A stretch of DNA of 64,000 nucleotides from Bolinopsis microptera (GCF_026151205.1 NC_087083.1:4752460-4816459), one strand, 5' to 3'; shown: positions 24,601-35,619, counted from the first letter of the stretch. Translations and numbers: made by a program. The notes: a model not told the origin generated them from the letters alone.

Positions 24601-24880
24601 GAGTACTATAACAATTCCAAAAGCTAAGTAGGAGGTCGAAATTTAAATATTTTAACAGCTTCCTCTAAACACTTTTATTTTTTAACTTTAAGTTAAAAAC
24701 TATCTTTATTTTAGGAATCCAGACCCCACCAAATACTCGAAGCCATGGTGTTACGTAGGTGTCGGTCAGAAACATGATGATTGTGAAACTTTCGCTAAAA
24801 CGACCCCAAGTGAAGTATGCCCGTATACGAAGAAATGCACAACAGAAAAATACTATACTCAAGCTGAAGGCAGAATCTGA
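3604..24880 (+). CDS. Secreted ephrin-receptor-like repeat protein with C-terminal kringle (35 exons)
   Basis: Joined coding exons: 3604-3721, 4023-4126, 6014-6119, 6259-6349, 6474-6587, 6746-6848, 7187-7298, 7882-7962, 8090-8268, 8627-8753, 10363-10485, 10772-10903, 11208-11323, 11565-11700, 11919-12050, 12214-12297, 16134-16193, 16377-16469, 16662-16721, 16909-17040, 17217-17327, 17603-17719, 17960-18091, 18227-18287, 18571-18724, 19379-19466, 20893-21148, 22272-22354, 22577-22684, 22894-23018, 23220-23289, 23482-23604, 23775-23863, 24168-24259, 24715-24880. All introns are GT-AG, all phases agree, and the sum is 3,978 nt (1,325 aa plus TGA). The start at 3604 gives a signal peptide (MKVALLLSLALTGSFVQS). 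Residues about 50-1040 hold some 58 CxxC pairs in ephrin-receptor-like/GCC2-GCC3 repeats; the usual ten residues between the repeat glycine and the next cysteine are kept across most exon joins, which supports them. Residues about 1085-1145 (GEWIFYPEENYQGDAV) resemble a beta/gamma-crystallin motif, a weak call. Residues about 1204-1313 form a kringle (CYSQNGVNYRG, CQSWNDDFP, YCRNPD, PWCY). There is no membrane segment, so the product is probably an extracellular matrix or mucus protein. Many exons are symmetric phase 1-1 and four are exactly 132 nt, which fits growth by exon duplication. Function is unknown. Confidence 0.85.
3860..3960. repeat. Short tandem repeat (GTGACCACTA-type, 10 bp)
   Basis: A degenerate 10-bp repeat lies in intron 1 of gene 1, with units varying between GTGACCACCA and GTGACCACTA. 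Confidence 0.7.
4213..5677 (+). mobile_element. 5'-truncated LINE inserted in intron 2 of gene 1
   Basis: The insertion lies between two copies of TATTTAACGTAA (4201-4212 and 5678-5689), a 12-bp target site duplication. The surrounding intron is a TTTAACATA-rich simple sequence, so part of the match could be chance, but it falls exactly at the edges of the RT homology. It is in the same orientation as the host gene. It is the same family as the copy at 38509-40559 and starts within the RT domain. Confidence 0.8.
4238..5584 (+). pseudogene. LINE reverse transcriptase fragment, interrupted by one stop
   Basis: This is one reading frame with a TAA at 4697-4699. The first part holds RT palm motifs (MSIDMSSAFDTI, GAFQGDALSGNLF). 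The second holds the catalytic box as YSDD rather than the usual YADD, then the thumb and C-terminal region (YEAQVVSILLYNCNSWA, RWRMLGHILRG). The intact parts align residue for residue with 39139-40455. The N-terminal RT and any endonuclease are missing through 5' truncation. The internal stop and altered catalytic box mark a dead copy. Confidence 0.85.
7505..7680. repeat. Short tandem repeat (CACAGATCATCAT-type)
   Basis: About a dozen copies of a 13-bp CATCATCACAGAT-like unit lie in intron 7 of gene 1. The open frame across it is a repeat artefact. Confidence 0.8.
8697..10180 (+). repeat. 70-bp minisatellite, 21 copies, carrying an exon end and 5' splice site in every unit
   Basis: The array begins inside exon 10 and continues through intron 10. 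Each unit holds the last ~40 bases of exon 10 (from AACAATACTGCAGC to TGTGAACCAG), the donor GTTTGTTTTATCAG, and a short linker. GT donors fall at 8754 and every 70 bp to 9734, then 9805, 9875, 9946, 10016, 10086 and 10156; three units are 71 bp with an extra C. Units near 9080, 9150 and 10133 keep the GTGTTCTC variant of the first unit, which suggests homogenisation by conversion or slippage. The numerous 60-residue open frames across it are by-products of the repeat. Confidence 0.95.
10230..10310. repeat. ATATGCAA-type short repeat
   Basis: This is a run of AAATATGCAA-like units in intron 10. A similar unit is duplicated in intron 11, with two 38-bp copies around 10505-10580. Confidence 0.6.
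10877..11000 (+). repeat. 27-28-bp tandem repeat spanning the exon 12 donor
   Basis: Four units of the form TGTGATGCCTGTAATGCTGG plus TAAGTGCT start in exon 12 and run into intron 12. The true donor GTAAGT is at 10904, and an identical GTAAGT recurs at 10986. Reading past the first donor meets a TGA within a few codons, so the later donor would give a truncated product. Confidence 0.85.
12400..15958. repeat. 3.56-kb composite inverted repeat in intron 16 of gene 1 (P-B'-A-B-P-A')
   Basis: The order is palindrome P (12400-12732), module B inverted (12733-~13738), module A forward (13746-~14170), module B forward (~14171-15191), P (15192-15518) and module A inverted (~15521-15958). The two B-P arms are therefore about 1.33-kb inverted repeats around a 425-bp A spacer, with a third partial copy attached. 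Junctions are TA-rich. I see no transposase frame and no clear target duplication. It is the same family as 1752-3518, and it enlarges intron 16 to 3.8 kb. Confidence 0.85.
16471..16568. repeat. 9-bp tandem repeat (ACAGTGGTC)
   Basis: About ten near-perfect units start directly after the exon 18 donor GTAAGTACAGTGG in intron 18. The open frame of repeated TVV residues across it is a repeat artefact. Confidence 0.9.
18990..19140 (-). mobile_element. tRNA-derived SINE head in intron 25
   Basis: On the minus strand a box A (TGGCCAAGTGG, 19131-19121) and a box B (GGTTCGAATCC, within 19088-19076) are spaced as in a tRNA gene. The acceptor stem pairs poorly and the anticodon stem-loop does not give a clean 7-base loop, so this is a tRNA-like pol III promoter rather than a working tRNA. 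The body probably continues leftwards to about 18860. I cannot name the SINE family. Confidence 0.65.
19695..20175. repeat. Foldback (long inverted repeat) element in intron 26
   Basis: Two arms of about 220 bp face each other around an AT-rich loop near 19925. The inner 45 bp is almost perfect (AAGGGAGTATCACC against GGTGATACTCCCTT). The outer parts (GACGTA against TACGTC, CAGTCAGACT against AGTCTGACTG) are diverged. No open frame. It is probably a MITE or foldback transposon. Confidence 0.75.
21190..21252. mobile_element. Mini-MITE with ACCTTATCGG-type ends in intron 27
   Basis: A 60-bp inverted repeat ends in sequence related to the TIRs of the element at 42381-43240 (TCCGTTCAAATAATGTCCGA then TAAGGT). 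It looks like two ends joined with no internal sequence. The rest of intron 27 shows no feature I can name. Confidence 0.55.
24265..24735. repeat. Tandemly duplicated 3' splice site region before the last exon of gene 1
   Basis: The segment with GATATTTGA(A/G)TACTATA...TTCCAAAAGC, the TTTTAG acceptor and the first bases of exon 35 is duplicated. Acceptor AGs followed by GAATC fall at 24454, 24525 and 24714. Only the last leads to the full kringle end. The middle copy would encode RNPDPTK and then a stop after about eight more codons, and the first diverges sooner. Confidence 0.8.
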
Positions 24881-26586
24881 GAGGATTATAAAATTGTTTA
24901 ATCGAGGTATTCTTCATTCGAACCTGACAGTATTTTTGAATTTTTTGAGCGACCTCACCCAGTTCCTCGGCTCAAATGTTTTTTGTTATTTATATAACTA
25001 TATATATATGCATGTTTTGTTTTAAAAATATAATTTTTGTTTTGAAATTTGAATATTGATTTTTGTAAATTTGTAATACCAAACGATGATAATTGAATTT
25101 TAATAAGAAAAATATTTTAATGGTTTATTCAAATATCAATTCTAAGATTATTAAAATGGAATAGATAAGTCAAATACGTGCTCATGCAACTATCCTACGA
25201 TATAAACTATATAAACTATATATATACAAAACTATATAAACTATCGGAGGGCCCATGCTTGTACAGGAGTTACATCTGCACTCGATATCTGTGTTTTGGT
25301 GAACCACGAGTCATTAATGATTACATAAATTTTAAGTATTTTGCATAGTAAACTAGCTTGCAAATCCACACTTTCTCTCAAGGTATATTTTGTAGCTTAT
25401 TCCATTGTGTAATTTGTATGTAATTGATTGATTTAAAAGATTTTAATTGAAAAAATATAAATATAACTATAGTATCACCTTACCAGCAAAATTAGGGTTT
25501 AAAGACGGAAGGAAAAATATTGGACGAAAACTCTTTTAAACGAAAAGTATGAGAACTTATGTTTTTTTAACACATAAATGCTGTCTGGATGATTGTCGAT
25601 AAGGTGAAAGGCTCCCATTTCTCACGGAAAAATAATTATAATTTATTTTTATCTACGAACTAACTGATATACACCATATATAAAAAGCTGTCTTTAAATT
25701 GCACGTGATGGTGGTATTTGTGAATTGCTACGGGAATTACAACGGTTCTGAACGGTTCAATGACTCATTAAAGAAGTTTATGTAAGATCACATCAAGTTT
25801 TCTTTTTCCGATGGTTGAACAAGATCATCCATGTTAGATACTATCACATTTTTTGTCACGCGCAATCTGGTTAAAAACTTTTCGCACAACTCTTGTGTTA
25901 TAAAAGTGAAATAGCATGTAAAAAGTGTGTTAAGTAGTAAAACTGTAGGACAATCACCAAAAAAAGATTATCCAATAACATATAATTTTTTTGAACTTTC
26001 GATTTTGTGTTATCACAATAACCTCCAAAATTTACATAATTTACACAAATTTTACTATTTCACTGTAAAATATCTTAAAAAACAAGTTACTAATACTATA
26101 CTACAAATAATTTAAGACAATTCAACAAACAAATATTGCGCTATCTGTAAACATGCAACTATCATATCTTTTACTGAATCTTTTACTGAATGTTTAAGCC
26201 GTCAGTTCATTATCACGTAACACTCATAATTCAACCATAATTAAAAATCATCCATACATGAACGAGAATAACAGAAACTAAGTTAATTATTCCAATTCCC
26301 CTGTGCTCTTATAGCTCAAATTTACAAAAAATGTTTTAAAATGAGTTCAGAACAAGTGCTATCACGATAAATCGACTAAGGGCAATGATTACTAAATTAT
26401 GACAATATAATCATAATTACAGTTTTATGCCCTCTAAGAGCACATCCGCCTCCTGATTTCTGGAGAAAGTGAAAAACTTTCATATTCCAACAGGTTTCAG
26501 CGGGATTGATAGAAAGTTTCTCGGCCAAAAAGTTTCTCGGCTAAAAAGTTTCTCGGCTAAAAAGTTTCTCGGCTACTGATATTTAA
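24881..26586. other. Intergenic region between convergent genes 1 and 2
   Basis: This AT-rich sequence follows the gene 1 stop codon and presumably starts with its 3' UTR. I see no AATAAA in the first 300 bases. A 17-bp repeat (AAAAGTTTCTCGGCTAA) occurs four times at about 26510-26580. No coding exon was recognised. Confidence 0.5.
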
Positions 26587-26592
26587 TTTATT
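26587..26592 (-). promoter_or_regulatory. Candidate polyadenylation signal of gene 2
   Basis: AATAAA on the minus strand, about 410 bases downstream of the gene 2 stop codon. It is a plausible 3' end signal, but hexamers of this kind are common in AT-rich DNA. Confidence 0.35.
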
Positions 26593-26999
26593 ACAAATAC
26601 GTGCGGGGTTACAGCTGTTTGTCCGAATGTCCGGCAAATTTGACACAACATACAAAAAAGTAATAAATAATGAAAAAGTCTAAATAAAATTCGTCGTTTG
26701 GATTTACTCGATGGTAAATGTTTGGCGTGTTACAGTTACTCCTGTCACGTGACGCTTGGCTGCCGAACAAGATGTTCAGCCGGCTCTGTTTACGTTGCCT
26801 GCGAGGGGAGGCGATATAGTTCTGTGTCCTCGGACGTGTGGCCCTAATTCAACGATGCAAAATCAGCTTTTAGACTTGATTGAGACGAAGTGGTGAGGCA
26901 GGCGGCGTATCTCTGAGGCGGAAGTATCCCTATGGAACTGGATTGTTGATTCAGTTGTAGAATAAGAGAACTAGACAGGATTGCAGTCAGGGTCTTATC

Positions 27000-29612
27000 C
27001 TAACGACATCCACATTTCGTTGCTATCAGGTTCTGATGGGGGGTACAATTCATGGAACCTTGTATTTGTAGTATTTGTAGTATTTGTAGTATTTGTAGTA
27101 TTTGTAGTATTTGCAGTTGCAAAATGTTAATGATTATAAAGAAGAAAAGTATCGTTTATCAATCATGAGCATAAAATGTATAACTCAAAATGTGATGATC
27201 TGCATACCTGAACTTCTTTTCTCCTGAGATCTTTTTCGAAAAACATGGATCTGAACTCCACTGGAACACAACAACTCGGTACGTGTGTCTCTCCGGGCCT
27301 TTTTACACCCAGGTGAGCCTGTAAGGATTGAATATTTGTTAGGGTTTGGAATGCAGAATTATTGTCTATAATAAGAAGCACGTTTTTAAGTTTAACGAGT
27401 GGAATGGTCGGTGAAGTGCTGAAACTTCCGTTTTTGGAAACAAACCTGCACTATAGTGTGACTGTTGGCTTCTTTTGAATGTCCAACGGAGCTACATGAG
27501 CCCACGCACTGGCGAACGTTTACGATTTCAGGGTGCATCCCTTTTGGAAAATCCATCCAAAGTTCTTCTCTGAAAAATGTCACTGGTGAAACTTCCAAAA
27601 GCTATAAATACCGCGTAAATGTTTAATTGCCCCACGATATGTTTATTTTGCTGTGCAAGCGGTAAAAATACACATCATGTGCCAATAAATTATTGAATGT
27701 GATGTTTTCAGGTTTTATTAATATTACACGCAATGTTTATTAACAACAAAGTGTAAATAACAGATTCCAATCCACAACTTACAGATGACACGGCGAATGG
27801 GCAACATCGTCAGGATCGACCATATTTGAAGTCACATCCCGTTTCACTCGGCTACTATCGTCAATATCATCTCCCAGAAACATTTGCAGGTCTACAACCT
27901 CGTGAGAGTTATCTCCATAAGCAACTAACATTGGAGTCGTACTGTCATCTGAAATTAAATCAGATTAATTACGAGGATTGATGAAGACGTGGGGTAGTTT
28001 AAGACGACTCTGTGAAGAAGTCCTTGGATTAGCCTGTACTAGATTATATCATGACTTATGGGCTTATGATGGGTTGGGCATATGCATATTACAGTATCCT
28101 TGGAGCTGCGGTCAGTTTCAACTTTCAGGGACACCATGGAATGTGCCTGTAATCTGTAAAGTATCACATATCCAAATAGTACCGTATAATTAAAACAAAG
28201 ACTACGTAAGCGGTAAGTACCGTCTAGATTGAGTTAAGCCCCGGTCTAAGTGAGCCCGGTTATCGATATCAATTAGCTTCAGGTCAACCATGTCTTTTCA
28301 GGAAGATTTCTGTTTTCTTTCATATTATAATGAATCACATACTGGTTAGAAAAATTGTTTTGACAAAAGTCAGTTACGTTTTCTAAGAAAAATACTTACG
28401 TATGTCGAGGTTGTTTCTTGTAACAATAAGATCTAATCCACGAGAAAGCCCGTAAACAACATCTCTGTTGAGAGATATGACCTGAATCATTCCATCTTGA
28501 AGATTTTGTTCTGTCCGGAGTTCGGTCAGGTGACTTCTGTTTCGATAATGCACAGACGGGACGTCCAGTGTAGAATCTGTGTGGATGGTTGTAATAATGT
28601 CATTGCATGGTTGTTTTAATTGCTAGGTAAAGGTTAGATTGAAGTTAAATTTGTTAGATTGAAGTCAAATTCGTTAACAGCTAAAAGTATAAGTTTCACA
28701 GAAAATTTCATACAATCTCTGCGATCACTTTAATCATAATGCTCAGATCAACGGAATTATAACTTAATTATAACTTCAAGTTAAAATAAACAGCGTACAA
28801 ATAAGAGCGGTAAGTTACCAATAATATTAAACTGAAGTTAAAATAACTTACCAAGAACTCGAATAAGAAGCTCGCATCTGTCAACCGTGGGACTGAGCAT
28901 GGCAGAGAGATTGCTAAACCTAATTGAAAATCTATTTCTCCTGGACACGTACGCACCTGTAAAGTTACTTTAGTGAGTGATGACAGTTGGTACAGAAATG
29001 AACATGTAAAATCGAAGGTTAATAATTTCGCACTACAAGTACGAATAAGTGGAACAAGAAATACTTTCGCTTTTGGGTGTGGAATGCGGTCATCGTGATG
29101 ACAGTATCACAGAAAATACGTAAACTGTATTTGTATCCACTAGAAATCAAACGATCATGCGAGAGCTGTGACGTTAATCCCTAAAATTAAATGAGTCTAC
29201 GAGGATGGTCACTACGTGATGGCTATGTCTCAGATCAAGATGCAGCATATCGCGTGATCCAAATAATTTGTAATTCACTGTATGCAGCTTCATAAGTGTC
29301 TATAAGTGTTGTCTGAGGTTAAGCGATCTTCAAATAATACGAGCAACAAAGTATGGCGTGATCAGAATTATCACTTTGACAAAAACAAATATCAAAGCTT
29401 TAAAGAATTAAACGTTTTTGAAAATATATTTGAAAATTGTTGATGATAATACATAATATTCCATCGACAAAACAGTTGTTCCTTTTATTACCTGACGTAG
29501 AGGAAGCGTAGAGTTCAGAGGGTAAACTGTTGCTAATCGTAGGGAGGGAATTCTGGTTTTGGGGAGTGGCCAGGACCACTGCGGTACACCAAACTATCGT
29601 TAAACCGATCAT
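27000..29612 (-). CDS. TGF-beta superfamily ligand precursor (7 exons, 278 aa)
   Basis: Exons on the minus strand: 29612-29492, 28956-28852, 28576-28400, 27948-27783, 27569-27446, 27318-27208, 27032-27000. All are GT-AG with matching phases, 837 nt including TAG. The product begins with a signal peptide (MIGLTIVWCTAVVLA). A short propeptide follows, and a furin-type site RVKR ends at residue 171. The 107-residue mature domain has seven cysteines at 188, 211, 215, 247, 248, 275 and 277. They form the family pattern: LWMDF after the first, CVGSC for the CxGxC knot, CCVP, and the terminal CGCR. TGF-beta ligands are secreted, disulfide-linked dimers that bind type I/II receptor kinases. Only 22 residues separate the first two cysteines, and the usual GW..WI..P.GY stretch is missing, so finger 1 is short and the subfamily is unclear. 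The gene converges on gene 1. Confidence 0.9.
27061..27115. repeat. 9-bp tandem repeat (GTATTTGTA)
   Basis: Six units lie within intron 6 of the TGF-beta-like gene, just upstream of its last exon on the minus strand. Confidence 0.85.
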
Positions 29613-32600
29613 CTTTCTTGTGACTTTAAAACTAGTATACCTATATCAAATAAACAGCTGTAAAGCCCTGGTATGGTAGCCAATAGTAGTAATCAAACTG
29701 AGAACTGAAGTAAATATGACAGGGTAATAACATATCAACATTACCCTGAGATAATGACGCAATATCTTTCAGAAAATAAAGGCGTAGGGAAGGAATTAAG
29801 AAATTCGGGATCAGGCACGCAACTCGGGGAGAGTGAGGAATGTGACCCGCCCGGCCGCGGCCGGTCTGCATTGCATTCCGATAGTGTGTCGGTCAGGGAA
29901 CTGATGATATATATCTTGCAGCTGGGAGTGGAGACCGAGAAGTTTCTAGCACGCGTAGTATAATAAGGTCAGCTGTTTTAAACATCCATGGGGAGTCTTG
30001 CTTGTAGTGGGATTGTGGGATTGTGGGAATCATGGCCGGGGTGTTAAGAGGTCGGCGCGTGAGGTTTGGGTATGTGAGGGTGTTTCCTTTTTGATGTTTC
30101 TCCAGAAATTTCAGTTAGATTCATTGCTTAGGGCTAGAAACTTATTGAGATGTAACACCGAAGAAATACCGTACGATTTTGCGCGACATTTTGAAAGTAA
30201 CAATTTGAAAACTTTCGGTGCTTCCCGATACCTTTCAGGAGTTTTTGTGTTCCCAAGCTCTTAAAAACTAAAAACAGCGTGATAAGTAAACTCTTTTTAA
30301 GCATATTTCTGACAAATTTAAATTATCACGTGATCAAATACATGGAAATATGGAGCCAGTACTAAGGCAAAACCAGTATCAATCCCAATCAAAGTAATTC
30401 GTGCAGCCCAATTTGACACCTAATGAACAAAAGGCCATTCTTTGAATAATTTGAAGGGACCTCGAAAATGTACAAATACCTTGTCAGCTCTATGACTATG
30501 ATACATAAATTACTTTGCGAGGTTTACTGTTGCTTGATGACTTGGTTACAAATATGGCCATCAAAATATTACTTATTACAATCGAGTTATGACAGTACAA
30601 GCCAACTAACATCAAAACAGCCATTACAGAACGCGAAATTTCTGAAATAAACGAAAGAAAAGTTCTACAACAGTCCCCCTCCCAACATTTTAACTAAACA
30701 CATCGACCAGGCAAACACGAAAAAACAAATACCTGGACACAGGACTAAAAATAGTTGTAAGGTAGCAACAATCACCTGAACAGTTTATTATTTATAACCG
30801 TTTTGTGGAGCAGGGTGGACGGAGAACAGTGACGCATGACTCAGTGCTTCTGACGCTCGTGTTGCAGCCGCAATTATTCTATTTTTTCGGTTAAATATAA
30901 ACTAAATGGACACATTAGGAAAATGCTAGAGTTCAAGGGTATATTCTGTGACGTATATTTTACGTCTTTGAGTGCCAATTAAGCTGGGAACAAAATATGA
31001 GAATCATGGTGGAAGGAATGGCAGAAGTGTTTAAGATGAAGACAAGCAAATTGGCCAATTGATACTTTTAGACTGAGCAATATATGTTGGGCTAGTTAGA
31101 GCTTATTATAATAGACCATAGGAAATCTTCCGATTCTCGAACTTTCTAATTTTATTTTCTGGTTTAAAATAGTGATGAACATTCGTCGGAAGCTGATGGT
31201 TGAGCATGGCGACAAAAATGAAAACGAAGATCATTAGCGAATCACTAGCTATGTACACAATCTGGAAGGAGCAACTGGCGAAGGTATGACGCAATCAACA
31301 GCATTGCAAATTTTATTACAATGCTACTAATCCTGGTAAGGAAACTTAAAAGAAAGCACTTTGATTGAATGACCGAAATGTGCCACTGGTTTGGAAATAA
31401 CGCAATCCCCAAATTCCTTTTTGGAATGTTTTCCGCTGTGTGCGATACCCGAGCCAAGATGAAAACTATTTTCACTTGATCTGAATACTTCTGGTTACGT
31501 TTGATGGTGACATTTTTAACATTTGGGTAAGCAAAGAACGTTAGTTTAATGCTCTTAAGTTAGTTCAGGGCAGGTGAACGTCTTTTACTTAACACCTTTC
31601 AGCTCGTAGAATTACTATTTTTATCAATGATTATGATGACTGATCGCACGTTGTAATATTTAAGATGTGATTATAATATCCTGTATGAAACCAGACATAA
31701 TTATTTAAGTTTGGTATGTGACAAAACGGTGATATACTATCTAAATTGTAGATTTAGGCCCTTATAAGGGTATTTTAATAAAAATGCTAACAACGAGTTT
31801 TACGAAGCTGGCTCTTAAAACGGATTTTGAAATACCGCACCCACCCCGTAGCTTGGCCCGGTTTCAATAAACTGTTATTATCGTTAATTATTATCTTAAA
31901 AGTAGGGATGAGAGCGTGATGTATCACTATATTTGTGTCTGGGTTTAGTACGTTTCAGCCTCCGCCCAAAATTTAAATATGCTTACTTGGAATTTCGGTA
32001 CCAAGTGGGGTTATAGATACCAGTTGCAGTGCGACAAATTGTGGTAATTATAGTAATACCATTAATTTCTGATGGAGAAGGAAACTGTGGACGAATAATT
32101 TGTCAACAGAAACGAACTGCGTTCGAGTTTGTATTTTTATCCGCTCTTATATCGATAAATATAGGACAAGCACATTGGTCCTGAATTCCTAATTTTGAGA
32201 AAAGTGTATTTTATTTACTATTTATATCACTTTCAACACTATAATATAACAAACAATTTGAGTATAGTTATTTAATGGGATGCTTTAACCAGGTACAGCT
32301 ATATAGTCCACACCCTGGCTCCATAATATGAAGGACATGCTTTAATTCCAAATGAAGTGCACGAATACCGGAGGAAGATCTCATTATCCCGTTCTTGTAA
32401 CTCATTTCTCCATCGGATAATACAAATATAGATTCTGATAAATTCTGTGGAAATTGAAGATATTTTATAAGTCAATTAAAACGCCTGACAGGAATGTAGG
32501 GTCTACTATTATAGTCCCACCAACAGTTCTTAACATAAGTATTCAGACATCCAACAACTGGGAGATGGTGGGCTTCAAAGTTCCAAAGGTATAATAATAA

Positions 32601-32974
32601 TCTATTGTTAGCATCTCCTTAAATACCATCTCTCGGGGCGTGTAGTAAAAACCGGGCCAAAACTTCCCGGTCATTATATGGGACTGCATTACGCAAAGTG
32701 AGCTCTCGACTTTAAGCAATGTACTTTTTGCTCCTTTTACTTCCATTTTGGAGCTGCGAACCCGGAAGTGTGGTAGTGAATATCGCCGCACTAAAATATG
32801 ACCCAGAATGGAAATATGGCGAGCAACCCTGCAACTTTAAGTATGTGCTGACAGGCCTTAAGAGAGGGGTGGATCACCCTAGACAGGGCACTACTGCTGC
32901 GCTATAATTAACCCCTGCAGCTGATGAATTGTTAATTGTTGGCCGCGGGCACAAAACAATGTTAAGTAGTTTGG

Positions 32975-33070
32975 GAGAGAGCGAGAGAGAGCGAGAGAGA
33001 GCGAGAGAGAGCGAGAGAGAGCGAAGAGTGCGAGAGAGAGCGAGAGAGAGAGCGAGAGAGAGCGAGAAAG
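32975..33070. repeat. (GAGAGAGC)n microsatellite
   Basis: This purine-rich 8-bp repeat has minor interruptions. The low-complexity Ser-Leu-Arg frames on the other strand are artefacts. Confidence 0.9.
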
Positions 33071-35044
33071 AAAGAGATGAGATAACATGAGTTGCTGAAA
33101 ACTCTCAGCACAACAAAGCCCTGAAAGGGCCTCAACCGACTAAATAAGATGTAATGACTACCCACCGAACGGGCTTCAACAATTCCAATTACAAAATTAT
33201 TGGCGCTAACACTACAGTGTTATTTTTGCAGAGCGAGCGGGGAAGGATAACTAGCTGGGATATTTTATTAGGGCTTTAATGACAACTAGAGCAGCAGAAC
33301 ACTCACCCCACCCAAGTCTTGTGATCTCTACAGCTCTTGTTATGTTGGAGCTAGAATGTGGGAATGTGGGAGTCTCGTTATCAAGTTGTGAGGATGGTGG
33401 AGTGGTAGGGGCAAGCATATTATATGCGGTAAATACCGGGATAGAGGTGGAACATAATGCACGGATTTAACGGAGGATTTGTTAACCAAATCTGTAGGGG
33501 AATCTTTGGTATGATCATTGATTTATGTATGGGTTTGGAACTTTCTTTACGCCCTAGAGCAGGACCTGCCCGAAATTTCAGAGTGTCTGCCGTTGTGGCA
33601 AATTTTTCTTGGTTTCCTCTAGTAGGTGCTCTTCACAGCACGATCTGGCACCGCGTTATGTGACAATAGTGTTGTTTTAGAGTCGGGAAATGAGAGGCAG
33701 GCGACGTTGGTTGAAACTTCAAAATTGTAACCTTGTCAAGAAGTGTTTAAAAGTTTTTCCGGTATATATCGTGTAGCCAATTGTCCTCGAATGGGCATGG
33801 CCACAATTAGGCTGGGAATCTTAGTTATTTGTCAATGTGTCAGGTAAACAGTGAACAACTTTTTTTTCGGAGAATTTTTCCTAGAATTTGGGTCGGGGTG
33901 GCAAAAGTTTTCGGCTAATTATTATACCGCAGAATGATAGTGATAATATAATTCATGTACAAATAAGGTAACGAAACATGCAAGGATCAGGATTAACTAG
34001 CTAATTATTTGCCCGGAAAGGAAGTTAGGACTGTGATAGCTCAACAGCCAATAAGAGAATAAGTATAAGTATTTGGAGACTTTACAGGTGGAATTTATTG
34101 TTTTTGGGTTGTTCAGTGCGTACCTATGCTGAATTTTATTATTATTATTTATTTTCCTTTCCATGCACCCAAATCGAATAAGCACAACAATACCTTATTC
34201 ATAATCATCGGCAATCTTAGACCACCCGTGAAACCGCGAATAGGACGAAATATCTGAGAATTCGAAATATTTGAATAATATTACAACGCTAAGCCAAAAA
34301 TTCTTTGGGTGGGCTAAGCCGGGAGTGTTCTCGTAAAATCGGATCGCTAGTTGAATTATTACAATCTTAAAAATATACAAATAACCCTCTTCCATTTTAT
34401 TTCAATATTATATTTTAATACAGTCTCGACTGAATTAAAATCATGCATCATATTATGTAAATAACTACTCTCCCGATAGTTCTCACTATTCTATACTTTC
34501 AGAAACAAAAGAATTGCCTAATTAAAAGGTGTTAAAGGTGTCAAAGGTGTTAAAGACAAAATATATACTGTCACTTTTTCCTATTTTCACACCGTTTCCA
34601 CCGTTTAGACTTAAACTGAAAAAGTAAACAACAAAACACTGCCCCAACACGAAACAACGCCAGAATAACCTCATGTGATGAAAGACCACGTGACCGAACA
34701 ATTCCGTGCTCCAACAATTCCGCAATTAACCACGACTAGAAACATCCACGTGACGTCATCAACAAATCTACCGATAATTGCATGATACCGGTAAAGATAG
34801 GCTATATATCGAAAGGAAGCTAGAACTATTTCATTTTATTGTTGCTCTCGGTTAATAAAGCAAAGAGGATGTCCAAACAAGCATGACAACCCGGTTATAC
34901 CTTGCTTTTCATGGCTTGGTCATTAACGCCAATTAACTGAAAATTGTCGCTAATTGCCAGCTGATGGAGCCACTACGTCTGAGTTTAGATTTTAAGGAAA
35001 TATCTCGTGTCAGTGCGGTCAAGGGCCCTGGTCACGTGCTATTG

Positions 35045-35118
35045 GTTTGGTCACGTGATATGGTCGAGTGTGGATCCGTATGTCACGTGATATGGTCGAG
35101 TGTGAGTCCGTATGTGAC
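35045..35118. promoter_or_regulatory. Tandem CACGTG E-box modules
   Basis: The segment CACGTGATATGGTCGAGTGT is present twice in tandem, followed each time by TCCGTATGT, and another CACGTG lies just upstream. CACGTG is the core site of bHLH-type factors such as MYC, USF and MITF. Whether this is an enhancer cannot be told from sequence. Confidence 0.35.
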
Positions 35119-35619
35119 GGTGCCTCAGCAGTGACGGTTATTCGTATTCTGCGGAATGATTTCAATATTCAAAATCAATCTTGGAGCTGGAAGTTCGAAT
35201 TTACTCAGTTTAACCAAATGTTTAAACGATCCTAATTACGGGTTAAATGGTTAATTTACGACAAAGTATATGCAGCAACCCGTGATAATGATCTCGAATA
35301 ACCTGTTTAATTGGTGGGCTGCAACGTCACAACAACATCGTCACACCTTTTAATCGCACATCCTGGATTTTAAATCTTGGACAAACACAATTAAGGAGGA
35401 GGATAAAAGAAGGTAAAAGAATTAAACGCCTGAAAGCATGTCCAGTGAATTGGGAAGTGATTATTTCGTATACAACATACACCCGCAAGAAACATCATAA
35501 AGTCTTAACCTTGGAAGGATTTTTTATAAATATATCGAGAAAGAAATCGAGAATTCGACCCTTTTATGACACATCTAAAGATTTAATTTTTTGATGAGAT
35601 AGTTATCATAATCATAACT

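Noticed and set aside
32719-32907. 62-codon frame starting with a signal-peptide-like MYFLLLLLPFWSC
   Set aside because: The hydrophobic start is suggestive, but no downstream exon with matching phase was found.
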